Source: Avena insularis (lineage: Eukaryota; Streptophyta; Magnoliopsida; Poales; Poaceae). Taken from it: a stretch of 64,000 nucleotides of DNA. The translations under genes and the position numbers were made by a program. The notes beneath the pieces are model-generated. The model saw only the letters and a list, made by a program, of their open reading frames with translations. It did not search any database and was not told the origin of the DNA. The DNA lies in NCBI GenBank assembly GCA_023614405.1, contig CM042686.1, forward strand, positions 467,574,740 through 467,638,739. The letters run 5' to 3'. This document shows, piece after piece, positions 47,474 to 59,943 of the stretch. The first letter of the stretch is position 1; the number at the start of each line of letters is the position of its first letter.

Positions 47474-50400
47474 GTCTCCCACTTGCACTAGAGTATAAAT
47501 AAACTAGTTGTATTTGAACAATCATTACACCATAACACTTTTTGTGTCCTGATTAGGCTTGCTCATGGAAGAGTTTTTGTCTATGGACTATACTATACAG
47601 ATCCGTATGTCTTTGCGAATTGTAAATGTCACCTAATTTGACATTTCCCTTATCATCACATGATAACCTTGTAGTATAAATATTTATGCTTTGGCGACAG
47701 AGTGTTGTTTTTGTTCGTTCTTCCATGACATCTGATTAATCAACCAAAAGATGATGTTTTCATTGTCATGAGCATTAGGAACACACTCCATGGGAAGATG
47801 AACTTCCCCAGCCACAACATTACATATTTTACATTTGAAGTATTCATATACTTCTTTGTCAATCTAAATCTAATCGATAGTGCACTAAATGATACTTCGA
47901 TGTCTAACCATGCTTATCTTATTCTAAGGCACATATAGGTGTGAGATTTCCAATCATCTAGGTTGGTGTGGAACTTCCTAGCATAACCCTTTTATGATCA
48001 AGTTCACCATCCTTTATAGATCAGATGTGTACCTTCAACTCTCTCTAGACACTGAAGACTATACATGATTGTTGTTCAGTGATTCACTCAAAGATCACTT
48101 CGGAACATGTTCTTCAGATTAAGAACTTGGGTCACATTATATCGAGTATACGGCATGGTTTTATAAGATGGAACCTATGAATTAGGCATAGTAGATGTTA
48201 CACATCTTTTCCTTCTTTTAACTATCATCATACTAAGACTATCTCAATGTTTCTCCTAGTCACATAGGCAAGAACTTACTTCTTGACTTGTTCCATTCTG
48301 AACTTCTTCAGAATCCAGTCTAGGAAAACATTTAGACTTAATGCTATTAAACACATCACTCTATCTTGATAGATTTAAATGTTTAACACATGTTTAACTT
48401 CATCTACATAATATTCACTAATATTTAATAATACGAACTATACCATTCACTATATGTTAATCACATATATGAATGTTTTGTTAAGCTCCCACAAATATGT
48501 CAATCACATATAAGAGTATGAAACTCTATTAGCTACCACTCAAATTATTGTAAATGTAGATCTTCTCAATATTCTGGGCATAATCCCAAAATCTTTTGAT
48601 CATTTATCAAATTGATAATTCTAGCTACAAGATTCCATTTATCTGACTTAAGCATCGCTACACACTATAGTCAACCATTTGAATTTGTTCAAGACATTCT
48701 TGACACAAATCAAGCCTTATGTCTTATTTTAAGTTTCATTTCTTTCTCGCGACTCACACATAGAGGTTATGAACCTTTGGGCACGGCGGCATGAAAACTT
48801 TTGACCTCGCCCCATGATCACTTACTCTAGCAGTCCCCTTTTGGAAGATAAAGTAACATATTTACTTTGATAAGATCAAGTAACGATTTACTTCACCATC
48901 TTAAGTGTAACTTAATGTATAGGATTTCATGACTCTAAGTCATTTCTCGTATTTGGGTTCACCATCGCTTTTTTGTAGTTCGTAGGTATGTCATTGTTCC
49001 ATTTACATGACAAGTGAATCATGAATTAAATTCTGCAATTAGGCAGAACTTATTCATGAATCCTACTTTCTTTTAGTAAAATCTCATGCTGGAAGTTTTT
49101 ATCATTATCCTTAGTTTCTCCTCTATTTATAGAGTTTTGTTTTGGAATGAATTCCATTGCGCTACTCTGACATTTGGAGAAAAGGCTCTTAACCTTATTT
49201 GAGCTTTCACCTTTTGTCCACTAACTCTTTTATTTGAGAAACTCTTCTCGATAAACACCACATTTGAGCAATACAAGTTTTGCTCCTTTGGTTGTAGTTG
49301 TGGAATGCGTATTCTTAGTTTCTTAGGAATATACTACAAAGATGTATTCGTTCTAATTCTGAATTATCGCATAACTCAAGAATTTCTGGAAACCACATTG
49401 TGCCATACAGTTATGGTGTTGTTTCCACAAATCCTTGATTATTATTTATACAATAAGTAAGTGTTTGCTATTGTAATTTATCTTCTCTAAATTCTAACAC
49501 TAACACGATAAGATATTACTTTAGACCATACAGTATCTAATACGGTATGCTTACAATTCTTTATACATGTTAATACATTGATGTATTCTTGACAGTGTAA
49601 ATTGTGAAACACTTTTCACAAGTCTTGTATGCCTAAATCACAACTTAAATACTCGTCATTTTGATCATATCACAAAGGCTTGTATTCTTGTTAATTCAAT
49701 ATTCTTCTTCATTCTGAAATTCTTTGTTCATATCAAATAGTTTCATAGTTGTGTCTCATTCAGTGAATACATTTATTTGCTTAGAATCACAATAAAGTTT
49801 CATGAAATAATTAATGATATTCACCATTCGTTGAATAATACAACATATCATGATGTATGATATCTAATTATTCGACACACACTCTGTTTTATCAGAATGC
49901 GGAGTTTTAGTCATTTTGCCTAAAAGGGGCATGTTTGTATGTGTCAAAAATCAAGTATCTTTAAGACCTTGGTTTCATCACTCATGAATCCTTTAACATG
50001 TACCAATATGACTTAACAAAATAGTGTCATTCAAAATGATGTCATAATTAAGTTTTGAATATCCTTTGGCATTTTCATAATTTATAAACATTTAAATTTC
50101 TATCATCAAGATCAAAATATCAATAACCCATTCATAATCAAAACCGTGAATCATAAAAGATATTACTCATAGGAATAAAACAACTGATTTATCTGAAATT
50201 CATATGATAATTGTCTTATAAATGCAAGACACACACTAATATAGTTCACTCTTTAATTTATCAATTACAAATTTATTCAAATCTTCTAATCCAAATGATA
50301 ACTTCAGAAGGAGAGCGTTGTTGGCTTTTGACTATCTTGTTTGCCATCACCACGCATCATCGCGCCCACTCCTCCAAACACCTCTCAAGCAGCAGGTCAT

Positions 50401-50557
50401 GTTTTCACAAAACAACACAAGTATCAAATACTTTATAAACTTCTATAAGTGTTTAATATTAAATATTTATAACTTTGTATGTCAAATATATACCTTTCCT
50501 ATTGATGACATCTCCTGGAGTAGGCACTACTTTCTGGGTTCTCAAATGAGCCATGAA
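47474..50557 (-). pseudogene. Eroded pol region of the Copia element
   Basis: No long open frame remains. The start (GTCTCCCACTTGCACTAG) is the polypurine complement. Traces of similarity to the RNase H and reverse transcriptase ends of the related copies appear near 47570-47850 and 48390-48420, with many stops and indels. Coding function is long lost. Confidence 0.6.
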
Positions 50558-50968
50558 CTAAAGGAAGGTAAACTCTTTCCCTTCCACAAGGTAGTTCAAG
50601 ATGACATCTTTGTAGCTGTGCGGTATCGAGCACAACACCACATATGTCACAAATTTGTTGGTCACCCAGTAGTCCATGATGTCCACAAGGTGCTCATAAA
50701 TCCTTTCCATGATATCCAAGTGGTCTTCCAGGCTAGTCTTTTCCCTCATCATGGTTGAGAGGAATTCACCCATGTACTCAAACTCCATGATTCTGACTTG
50801 AGATGGAAATAGCATCTTAAGTCCTTCGTCCAGGTCCAAGGCATCAACCTCATAGAACAGTGCTCCTAGAGCAGGCTTGATGACATGAACCATGGTGTAT
50901 TTGACTGTCATGAAGGTGTCATGTCGGGCCCGATAATCATGATCATCTGGCCATCCGGTGAAGCCCAC
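50558..50968 (-). pseudogene. Copia gag remnant
   Basis: A 136-residue frame shows gag capsid (UBN2-type) features: an RARHDTF segment, ALFYEVDALDLDEGL, LSTMMREKTSLEDHL and SIPHSYKDVILNY. In the expected Copia order it lies between the leader and pol. The N-terminus and the zinc knuckle are missing or out of frame. Confidence 0.78.
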
Positions 50969-52208
50969 GGGAAAATCTCGTAGCGGTTATCGCAACACAT
51001 AGAACATATAATGAAAGATGAGGAGGTTCCTCAGGCATTAGTACCAGTCAATGATGTTGGACCTATCTACTTTGAGTTTCTCACTATCCATGAATCCCTC
51101 AAAACTAAACAGATACTTGGGTTTTGACATGATCTACAAAATAATTTGCAAAGACATTTAGACTAAGTTCATAATACGAGAGTTCAAATTATAATCACAT
51201 TATATTAGATGAGCTCCCACTAAAACAAACATCCCTAAAGAAGTTTTAGTGATAACATGATCCCTATTCACTATGTCACCCCTGATCGTCACAGTCAGCA
51301 ACATAGATGCAAAGGTAGACATTCTCCAATGGCAATCACATCATTCATGTGACCCATGCTCAATCTTTTGATCATCCGTGTTCCGAGGCCATGTATGTAC
51401 ATGCTAGGCTCGCCAATTCAACCTCTAGCATATTTGATGTGCAACATGTCATACACCACCGTATGTAAATGCAGATATATCTGACACCCGATCGTCACGG
51501 CGTGCCTCATAACGGAGAACTTTCTTGGTGGTGCACACTAAGGGAGAACACAATATTGGTATTATATTAAGGGATCATCCTATTAATTCTACCATCGAGT
51601 ATCTAATTCTACCACAAACAAGATGCACACAATAAACATCAAATGTAAATAAGTCTGACATGACATGGTTGTTGATCATCGCATCATGATCTCCATCATG
51701 CGCTCTGGTATGTGTGGCGCCAAGCCCTTGATGCCACCATCCTATTAATACAACTTAGAAACAGTGAAGTAAACTACTTTTACCTTTGCTTTGACCATAT
51801 CATATCACAAGCCCCTGCAAAATAAAGTTAGACGCCTCTACTTTACCTTTTGCATGTTTTACGTGGCTGCAAGGGCTTTCGCACAAGAACAGTTTCTTAC
51901 CTACGAACTTGAACGACAATGTTGATTAAATAATTATATCTATTACAACCCTTTTGGGGCTCTCTGTTGTAAATGGTATACCAACTACTGCGAGAAAAAC
52001 TGATACCCCCAAGCCACTTATACGGTACAAGCCATATGTCAAGCATGGACCAGTCTCGCGAATGAACGTGTTATGTTGGTTGGGGACCGCTTTGATCAAG
52101 CAGTGTTGCGGTATACGCAAGTACACGTGGTAGGGTAACAATTATATGATCAATGCCCATATAATAAACATGTGTTCTACCTGTACCAGCATAACTACGC
52201 ATAAATCG
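50969..52208 (-). other. Leader of the eroded Copia element
   Basis: Non-coding leader between gag and the PBS, similar in parts (for example 51815-51900) to the leaders at 22016-22090 and 42600-42670. Confidence 0.65.
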
Positions 52209-52221
52209 GCTTTGATACTGC

Positions 52222-53962
52222 TATAGGGGTTTAGCGCCTAAAAACAATAATTTTTCCTACGCAAACCACCGACTGCCAAGATCTATCTAGGAGTAATGCG
52301 GTAATGGGAGGGGCTTTTTGTGAACTTACCAATTTGAAGACCAAAAAGCATTGTACATGTTCGGGAGAACGTGGATGATGTATTCGTACCAATGCCAACC
52401 TCAAGGTCATTCTGAACTTTGACGGCTCCACCAGCTTCAGTTCCACCGGCTCTAGTGACTCCGATGGCTCGAACGACTCGAGCACCACAAGTGTAGCACC
52501 TCATAGGGGGTCGAACACATACGGTTCTTGACGACGACTCCCGCACTCTATTCCAGCAGAGGTTACGGAAGTAGATCCCTTGGATCCGGAATCCCCGCAG
52601 TGCGATAGTGCTCCATGGTGAAGAACAATCTCGTTTGCACAACCCTTATAGTGGGGTCGCGCTCACAAGAGAGAGTGGGATAGAGAAGGGCACTTGGAAG
52701 GGGAAGCCTCAAAGCTTGGTATGTATTGGTGTATCGAAACCCCTCCCTATGCCCTCCTTTATATAGGGGGAGGGGAGCCCCGAAGTCCCTTGGCTGAGCC
52801 ATATGGGACTAAACCAAGGGGATGAGTGGGGATGGCTTGGCCAGCCACTCCCTTCTTTTTCCCTTGGGGGGTTTTCCCTCATGGGCCATTTCCCTTTAGG
52901 GAGTTGGCCCATTAGCTATGGGTTATCCATTAAATCATATTTAAATCATTAAATAAATATAACTAAATGTATAATTCAATAATTAACATATATTTACATA
53001 TTATTTAATTCCCGTTGCACTGGAACTCCTTTCGGACACCCGGAAGACTCTCTCGGAACCCTTCAGTTTTCCCTTCTCTTTTCTTTGGTGATTCCTATGA
53101 TACCAAAACAATCTCCAAGCGTCATCAAACCCTTAAGTGTGTTACCCTAATGGTTCAAGAATACTCCAGACATGGTCTAGACCCCTCTCATACCAATGAT
53201 CATCAGCGGGACCTGGATGCCCATAATGACCCTTATGCATTCCATGAGGATCTTTGTCGTTGAACCATTAAACATAGTCTTATTCCCTTTGTTACTTTGA
53301 TACTTTACTTATCCAATACTTGATCAACGACATCGACATGCCGGGTTCAATCTTGTTACCAACAAGTACATCTTTACTCATTCCGTGTTATGCCATCCTC
53401 GTGACCTAGTCACACGTTGCAGCTTTATGGATGTCATGTCTTAGAGTGGGCCTAGAGTATCTCTTAGTCACGCAGAAGAACAAATATCACTCTTGCCCAA
53501 GTTGCCTCTACGTGTCCCTCTAAATACTTGACGTACACCTTTATGATCACCTTTTTACGGAGTGATGTTTGATGCAATCAAAGCATCCTCAGGTGATAGT
53601 GATTTGATATGATCTCATGGTCTAAGGAATTGGTTACTACAATTTCTAGTCATTGTAATGGTGAATATCATGACTTGATCGTATTACAATTCCTATGTTG
53701 AGTATGTCCATCACTTTCATTCACCTAATGAAATGACCCCATTGTCAATTCACATAAATGTCCATGATTGGAAAATCTCGATCATCGATTGACCAATGAA
53801 CTAGTGTCTAGAGGATCACTAGGGACTCTGGTGGTTTACATATCACACGTGTATTGATGTTCCTATCAATACAGTTATAGCATGATATAAATCCTATTAT
53901 AAATTTAATGAAATATGTCAATAATCTATATTATTATTTTCCTCTAGGGCATATTTCAAACA
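52222..53962 (-). repeat. Copia 5' LTR (right copy)
   Basis: It starts TATAGGGGTTTAG (first base pair decayed) and ends at AAACA (53962). The PBS complement GCTTTGATACTG is at 52209-52220. A TATA-like TTATATA at 52759-52765 would be the minus-strand promoter. Confidence 0.87.
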
Positions 53963-54686
53963 CCAACTACGGAGTGATGCGGGAAGAGAAATTCTCCCCA
54001 CAAGGGTGACTCGAGGTTTATATCGAACTCTCGAGGAACAAATGGTAAGCTTTTTCCAACCTCGTCTACCAACCTGCAAAGCAAAGTCTTTGTATTGTGC
54101 CCCCAACTCCACCGTGTGGTTATCAAGCACAAGGCTTCACTATTAGTAAAGTAAAATAATAATAAATAAAATACTAGAAATAAAACTAAAACTAGAAAGT
54201 GAACTAAAACAAGTAAATAAAGATGTTTTGGGGTTTTTGGTTGTAGTTGCAAGAAGTAGAGATATTTTTATTTTGAAAATTGATTACTGCTAAAAATGTA
54301 AAGGCAAGTAAAGGCAAATAGAAGTTGTTTCTTATGATAAAAAAATGGACCGGGGTTCATGGGTTCACTTTTCTACTCTCTCATAAAGGTGTGGTGGCAT
54401 TAAGAACATGATATATAACTAAATATTGATGAGATTTTATTATGAGTCTTGATTATCATTCATATGGCATCATGTCCTAACATAAATATGATACTACACA
54501 TCTTGCTTATACTCTACTAGAAAGGGATACACTCCAAGAAATCTAGATTTAAGGTACTTAGATATGATGTTTCAACAACAAATATGCTACCTTGAATTAG
54601 ACATATCACAATAGATAAAGCATATGATCCATAGATTAAACAAGACTTCTTAGTTGTCACTAAGAATTATATAACACATTGATAGT
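53963..54686 (-). repeat. Inverted Gypsy LTR fragment
   Basis: It matches, in reverse, the 3' part of the solo LTR at 37053-38735: for example, its TATCGAACTCTCG corresponds to CGAGAGTTCGATA there. It continues the tip at 45673-45687 across the Copia insertion. Truncated on the right by the next element. Confidence 0.75.
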
Positions 54687-56094
54687 TGTGAGATTCGACA
54701 CATTTTTTATGACTTTTATTGGTGGATTTCTCCTAGATTTGATCGTTTTCTGGCTTTACCTAACGCTAATACTTCGGTAGCAAAGAAAACTTGGACTTTA
54801 ATGTGTGTTTCAGGTTCTGAATGCCAACAGAAGGATTTAACTAGAGAAATACAATATTCTGGAGAAAACAAGCAAGTCGCACTTTGGAAGCACGCGAGGG
54901 CAGCTCACAGAGGCTCTAACGAGCAACTATACGGCGGGAATATTTTTTCGGCCATATAGTTCCCGCCGTATAGTTGCCACCGCCTCTGTCTTGTCAAAAG
55001 GGACAACTTCTATGAAGGGACCACGGACAAAAACACAACACAACAGCTGCCACACCATCCAGAAGGGAGAAAGAAGGGATCCAGAGAAGAAGGACAAGAC
55101 GTTCTTCATCTTGCTCCACGATCTTTGACCTCCTAGCCAATACACCCCCATAGCCACTACTTGTACTTGAGAGAGAGAGAGATCTCCACCTTGCAAGACT
55201 ATGGTTTGAGATTGTTTCTTACCATCTTGAATTGTGTTGCATATTTTTCTATTCTTATTGTAGATCTCCATGGTAATACCAAGAAGAATTCCCTTTATTT
55301 GATTATATTGATGATCCGTTCTTCTCTCATGTGTGAGTAATTCCCTTGGGCGTGGGAGATGTAGGGGATTGGTGAGATGTGATGTGCCTTCATATATTTT
55401 CCATTAGTTTATGATTAACTCTAATTACTATATTATGTGTTCTTGACTATCTGTGGGATGCGTAATGCTTGTTGTCCAATTAAGGGCCCAGACAACATGA
55501 TACCTTGTTCTACATAGATAAGATCTTGTACACTAGTGGACCAGCGACCCCCGGGTGACACGGGGATATCAATGGAAAGCTAGTTGACTCGAGGATAACG
55601 AGTAACCACTATGCTTATTGCATTAGTCCAATCCAAGGAGCTTAATCGCTAAGTGACCTGAAGGGTCTTAATCGTCTAGTGTCTAACCATGTTTTTGGTA
55701 GCAGGCTAGTAGGATTATTGAAGTTGGGATGAAATATTACCAAGAGGAGTTCCGGCTAATTATGGGTTGCTCGCCTACACATTCACTATCACCATGAACT
55801 GAATCTCCCCGTGCCTTCTTTCACCATCTGCAGGAAACAACAAACAAGCAAAGTCATTCTTTACTTGTATGCATTATATTTCCGAAGTTTACATTTTAGT
55901 TCTATTTAAATCTATCACATTTAATCAAAATCACATTCACATTTCAACACTTGCAGTTAATTCACTCGAAGACCTGTGACAACTTCGGGTGTGATAGAGA
56001 CTTCATCAATAAACATTTACCTTTGGGCTCCTTGTGGGATCGATATCTGAACTTCGAAACTAGCTACAAACGATCTTTGCTCTTGTAGACATCA
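54687..56094 (+). repeat. Gypsy 5' LTR
   Basis: The 3' end (GACATCA at 56094) is set by the PBS that follows. The 5' start TGTGAGATTCGAC is my best guess, as no duplication confirms it. A perfect palindrome, AACTATACGGCGGGAA and TTCCCGCCGTATAGTT, lies at 54924-54975. Confidence 0.65.
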
Positions 56095-56104
56095 AGCTAT
56101 TTTT

Positions 56105-56116
56105 TGGCGCCGTTGC
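56105..56116 (+). promoter_or_regulatory. Gypsy primer binding site
   Basis: TGGCGCCGTTGC follows the LTR at the usual distance for Athila-type elements. Its tRNA partner is probably tRNA-Asp, from family knowledge. Confidence 0.75.
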
Positions 56117-56173
56117 TAGGGAGCTAATCACTAAGTGTTTGTCTTTTGACATTTCAGGTGTTGCTACTACAAA

Positions 56174-57424
56174 ATGTTCTCCTTAGGAGACAAAGGGTCT
56201 ACACGCTCTGGTAGGACTTACCTGTCGGATTACATTGAGCGCGTGCCTGCTCAGAGCCGCGAAGAAATTATTGAAAAACTTTTAAGATCAAATAAAGTTG
56301 AAGTAGAAAACCTAAGTGATATTATGGAAATCATGTGTATTTACAGGACAACTCCTATGAAACCTGAGAAAACTCTTAGGGAGTACAATGCTCCAAGTTC
56401 TGAATTTCTTAAACAACCAATAGAGTTCCCTAATCCTGGAGTTAGAGAATATTGATTTGATGGTGGAATTATTAAAAATTTACAGGAGAAAGCTTTTAGT
56501 GGAAGGGAAGATGAAGACCCAGGAAGACATATTAGAGAGTTTGACAATGTGATAACATCGCTTGGACCAAAAGGTTTGCCAAGAGACTTCTCTCGTCTTA
56601 AATTATTTCGATGGTCTCTTAAAGGTAAAGCTCTAGACTAGTTATATTGTCTCCCTCACCATTACATTAAATGTTGGGACAACTACATTACTAAATTCAT
56701 AAACAGGTTTCTTCCTTTTAAAAAGGTAACTAAACTAAGAAAAAACATAGGCAATTTTAGTCAGAACGTGGGAGAAAACTACCCACAAGTCTAGGAAAGA
56801 TTCTTTGGAATGATCACTAGTATTCCTAATCATGGCTATTCTGAACTAACAATCTGCCATTTATTTTATCATGGTCTCAATACTCAATGTAGAGAATTGC
56901 TTGATTTCTCAGTAGGAGGATCAATAAATACCTTAACTATTAAAGAATGTTTGGAATTAATGTCTACTAGGGCTAAGAATGATTCTTTATATAATCCTGA
57001 TTTTGGCACTAAGCCGGAAAAAAGGATACTTCGGATAACTCCTAATCTTATGCCTGAGGTACGTAAAACCATGAAAGAAAAAGGTATACCTTCTGAACTT
57101 GCTAAAGAAAACAAATAGGATTTGTTACAAGTTTTAATTGAAGAATATGAAACTATAAAAGTTTTTCAAGAATTAAAACATTGACAAGTAAAATCTCATA
57201 ATAACTTGCATATCAAAAAACACAAAAAGATTTTGGAAGAACTCACTGAAAATTATGATGAGATTGGCCAAGAAATAAAACTATTTCATAAGTATCTTAG
57301 TATGGTTGAAACCCAGTGTGAACAAATAGCATATGTTTATCAAATTTTCTTCGTGATGATAAAGATATTTCGGTTTCTACTAATGTTGTCACAAGAAGGG
57401 GTGCAGTTGTTACAGGACCCTTAG
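56174..57424 (+). pseudogene. Gypsy gag, broken
   Basis: From the ATG at 56174 one frame runs to about 57424 through several stops (TGA near 56455, TAG near 56639 and 56793, TAG 57116-57118, TGA near 57182). Capsid similarity (Retrotrans_gag) is clear: EDEDPGRHIREFDNVI, FRWSLKGKALD, INRFLP, NIGNFSQN and HGYSELTICHLFYHGL. Gag forms the element particle. The stops fall where relatives would be expected to have Trp or Gln, which suggests point decay and not rearrangement. Two charged, Lys-rich pieces follow in other frames. Confidence 0.8.
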
Positions 57425-57468
57425 GACCAACGGAATACGAAGCTAAAAAAGAGCATAAGGAAAAAGCC

Positions 57469-57699
57469 TTGCTCAAAGCAAGTCAAGAAGATGATACGTT
57501 GGTGGGTCCTCAAGATGAGACTGAAACACAAGATCGAACCAAGGAAGACCAAAATGATGCACAAGATGATCATTATGACTCTAATGCAGAGACGGTTGAT
57601 CCAAGAGAAGATAAAGAAACAGGTAAGGAAGATGAAGTTGTTGTAATAAGCAATAACAAAAGAAAGCAACGAAAGAGCATGACCCCCCGAAAAAGGTAA
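57469..57699 (+). pseudogene. Gag-protease linker, charged region
   Basis: A Lys, Asp and Glu-rich frame (KEDQNDAQDD, EDKETGKEDE) lies between gag and protease, as in the first Gypsy element. Low complexity, no domain. Confidence 0.55.
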
Positions 57700-57759
57700 A
57701 AGACAAGAGTAAGTCAGGTGAGAAAAAGCTTCCTTATCTAGATCGAAAAAAGAAAGCAC

Positions 57760-58443
57760 CGGATGAGGTAATTTATAACTCTTTTACAAAAGAACTTAGT
57801 GACATTCGTCTAGAAATTCCATTTGCGGATGCAATCAAAGTTCCTTCTTATGGTAAATTCCTTCATGATATTCTTAGTAGAAAGAAATAAATAACTGAAA
57901 CTGTCGCCATGGTAACTAGCTATCCTGCTAACGGGAAGCTGTTGTCTAAGTCTGGAGATCCTGGAATACCAACTATATCATGCTCAATAGGTAAAACAGA
58001 TATTCATCATGCCTTATGTGATCTAGGAGCAGGAGTTAGTGTAATGTCATACTCTCTCTATAAAAGGGGAGTATTCTCCTACTACTATCACTTTACAGAT
58101 GGCTGACAAGTCCACTAAACAACCTGTTGGTATGATTGAGGATGTCTTACTTAGGATAGATGAGCATGTTATTCCCACTGATTTTATCATTCTTGAAATG
58201 CTAGAAGATGAAAGATTATCTATAATACTTGGAAGACCCTTCCTAATTACTATAGGTGCATCAGTAGATTGTGTACAAGGGAAGAGAATCTTGAATGTTT
58301 ATGATGTTGAAATCATCCGGTATTTTCCAAAGAAGCTAGAAGCAGGAGAAATATATGTTCCACCAGCTAAACGAGTTCATGTGGTAAGTGCCATTGATAA
58401 GGGGCAACCAAAGGTAAGAATTCGAGAAGAGAGAAGAGGTTGA
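57760..58443 (+). pseudogene. Gypsy aspartic protease region, broken
   Basis: Similarity begins near 57760 (FADAIKVPSYGKFL), passes a stop near 57890, and shows the active-site signature CDLGAGVSVMS (about 58015-58050). After a frameshift near 58080 it continues to the second block IILGRPFL (about 58219-58242). The last frame ends at 58443. The protease would mature gag. The frameshift separates its two halves. The DLGA active site is the same variant as in the other Gypsy element here. Confidence 0.8.
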
Positions 58444-58806
58444 GTGATTCAATCATTCTTAATAAATGCTTAATGGGAGTCAACCCATTTTCGTTAATAT
58501 AGTAGAATAGAGAATAAGAATTTCATCGCATTCCCACCACTTTTTCATAGACATTCCCATGGAAGCGCGCCCATGAAGATGTAGCTATCAAAAAGTACTA
58601 GAAATGTCGATTGAATGAGTAGAGAATAATTATAAGAATAAAAATTTGAGTTTTCTATTTACAGAAGCTAAAATTTTGCTTTTAATATGCTAATGTTGGT
58701 CGACAGTTTTTACTATTAATTTTCTGTTTAAAACTTGGTATTTCACTAAGTTATGGCATAAGAAGGCATCCTCGAAGAAATAGAATTTTTTTTATGATTA
58801 CTGATG
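58444..58806. other. Non-coding spacer after protease
   Basis: AT-rich, no domain. It leads into the 103-bp repeat array. Confidence 0.45.
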
Positions 58807-59295
58807 GTTTAACGACCAACTATACGGCGGGAATAAAAATTCCGATAGTATAGTTTCAGTCGTATAGTTATCTTTGCCATCAATAAATTTTCTTTGAAGG
58901 CATAGATAGTTTAACGACCAACTATACGGTGGGAAATAAAAATTCCGGCCGTATAGTTCCGGCCGTATAGATATCGAGGCCTTCGTACAAACATTTCTGA
59001 TAGGTACTGAGAGTTTAACGACCAACTATACGGCAGGAATAAAAATTTAGGTTGTATAGTTCCGACCGTATAGATATCGATGCCAGTTTTAGAAATTTAT
59101 CTCGAGAGATAGACAGTTTAATGACCAAATATATGGTGGGATCACTTTGATCCAGATGTATAGTTGTGCCCGTATAGTTGGTTTTTTTGTATAAAGAAAC
59201 CCTAGTTCGCGGCACCGCCATAACTATACGGGCGGAGCACCATCACCCGCCCGTATAGTTTCGGCCGTATAGTTCGGTGCGACCACAAAATCGCA
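58807..59295. repeat. Tandem array of about 103-bp palindrome-bearing units
   Basis: Units start at 58807, 58909, 59013, 59116 and about 59215. Most begin GTTTAACGACCAACTATACG and carry a later CGTATAGTT or CCGTATAG, so each unit contains an inverted pair around AACTATACGG. The fifth unit is the most diverged. The spacing of 102-104 bases is regular. The core AACTATACGGCGGGAA also forms the palindrome in this element's LTR (54924-54975). Confidence 0.85.
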
Positions 59296-59619
59296 CCGGG
59301 GCGGCTAAGTCTTCCACCTCTCCTCATTATTTCTCTCATATTCTCTCTCCAAACCTCTCAAAATCCACCTAGAACTCTTGATTCTTCGTGGATTTCGTTT
59401 GTTTGAGTGGGGGAATCAACAGATCGATATGTTTCTCTCCCTTTCCATGCTTTATTTTCATATTTCCATGGTTGAAACTCTCACATTGATCTAGTGGATG
59501 AACTCAAGCTTATTTAGTTTTCCCTATTAATTTCTCATATTAGGATTGAATTTTTCCATGTAGAATTGCTCATATATCATATACAAACTATATGCCTAAG
59601 GTTTTATGGTGATATTTTT
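59296..59619. other. Probable leader of the Athila ORF1-like gene
   Basis: A pyrimidine-rich stretch with CTCTCTCC and TTTCTCTC, without a coding domain, directly before the ORF1-like start. It could be a promoter or leader. Confidence 0.4.
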
Positions 59620-59943
59620 CAGTGCATGACGATGAACAAAATCGGTAGCCTTTTTCGTTCGAGCAAGCGCCAACGGAGAGAGGGCTCAAGCTCGGGGGCA
59701 TGTTCCCCGTGCAACTCAAAGATGGACATTGTCTCATCGAGGAGGGTGTTGCCCTAACGTTGGGCTGACCACAACTTTCTCACCGTGGCAGGGTTGAAGA
59801 CGGAATTGGACCTTATGTGCAGCAGGATGGGGTTGGTGGTGCTTAGCTTTGCAAGCCACGACACCTACGCCAAGCTCACCCATGAGTTCCTTGCCTCCTT
59901 CTATGATGACCACAGGGAGAAAGGTAATATGTGCACAATAAGC
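59620..59943 (+). pseudogene. Athila ORF1-like gene, N-terminal part
   Basis: An ATG near 59633 opens MNKIGSLFRSSKRQRR, a basic start. After a stop near 59755, the pattern of Athila ORF1 (PF03078) follows: DLMCSRMGLVVLSF, YAKLTHEFLASFYDDH. The Copia insertion at 59944 cuts it. The first Gypsy element has the same type of gene after gag-protease. Confidence 0.65.

Larger units (their letters stand above)
45688..53962 (-). mobile_element. Copia retrotransposon, heavily eroded, with both LTRs
   Basis: It is flanked by CCAAG (45683-45687) and CCAAC (53963-53967), a duplication with one difference. LTRs are 45688-47473 and 52222-53962. The PBS complement is at 52209-52220. Inside, only a gag remnant is readable. 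The pol region shows only scattered similarity. It is the most decayed complete element here. Confidence 0.88.
54687..59943 (+). mobile_element. Second Gypsy (Athila-like) element, interrupted by Copia
   Basis: It has a 5' LTR, a PBS, gag-protease, a long leader-like spacer with a 103-bp repeat array, and an Athila ORF1-like start. It is cut at 59944 by a plus-strand Copia element, beyond which the window ends. No pol is seen before the cut. The order is the same as in the element at 2465-10365, but the sequences differ widely. Confidence 0.82.

Noticed and set aside
54937..54985. Palindrome in the Gypsy LTR as a separate MITE
   Set aside because: No target duplication was seen around it, and the same core occurs in the 103-bp array of the same element, so it is part of that element.
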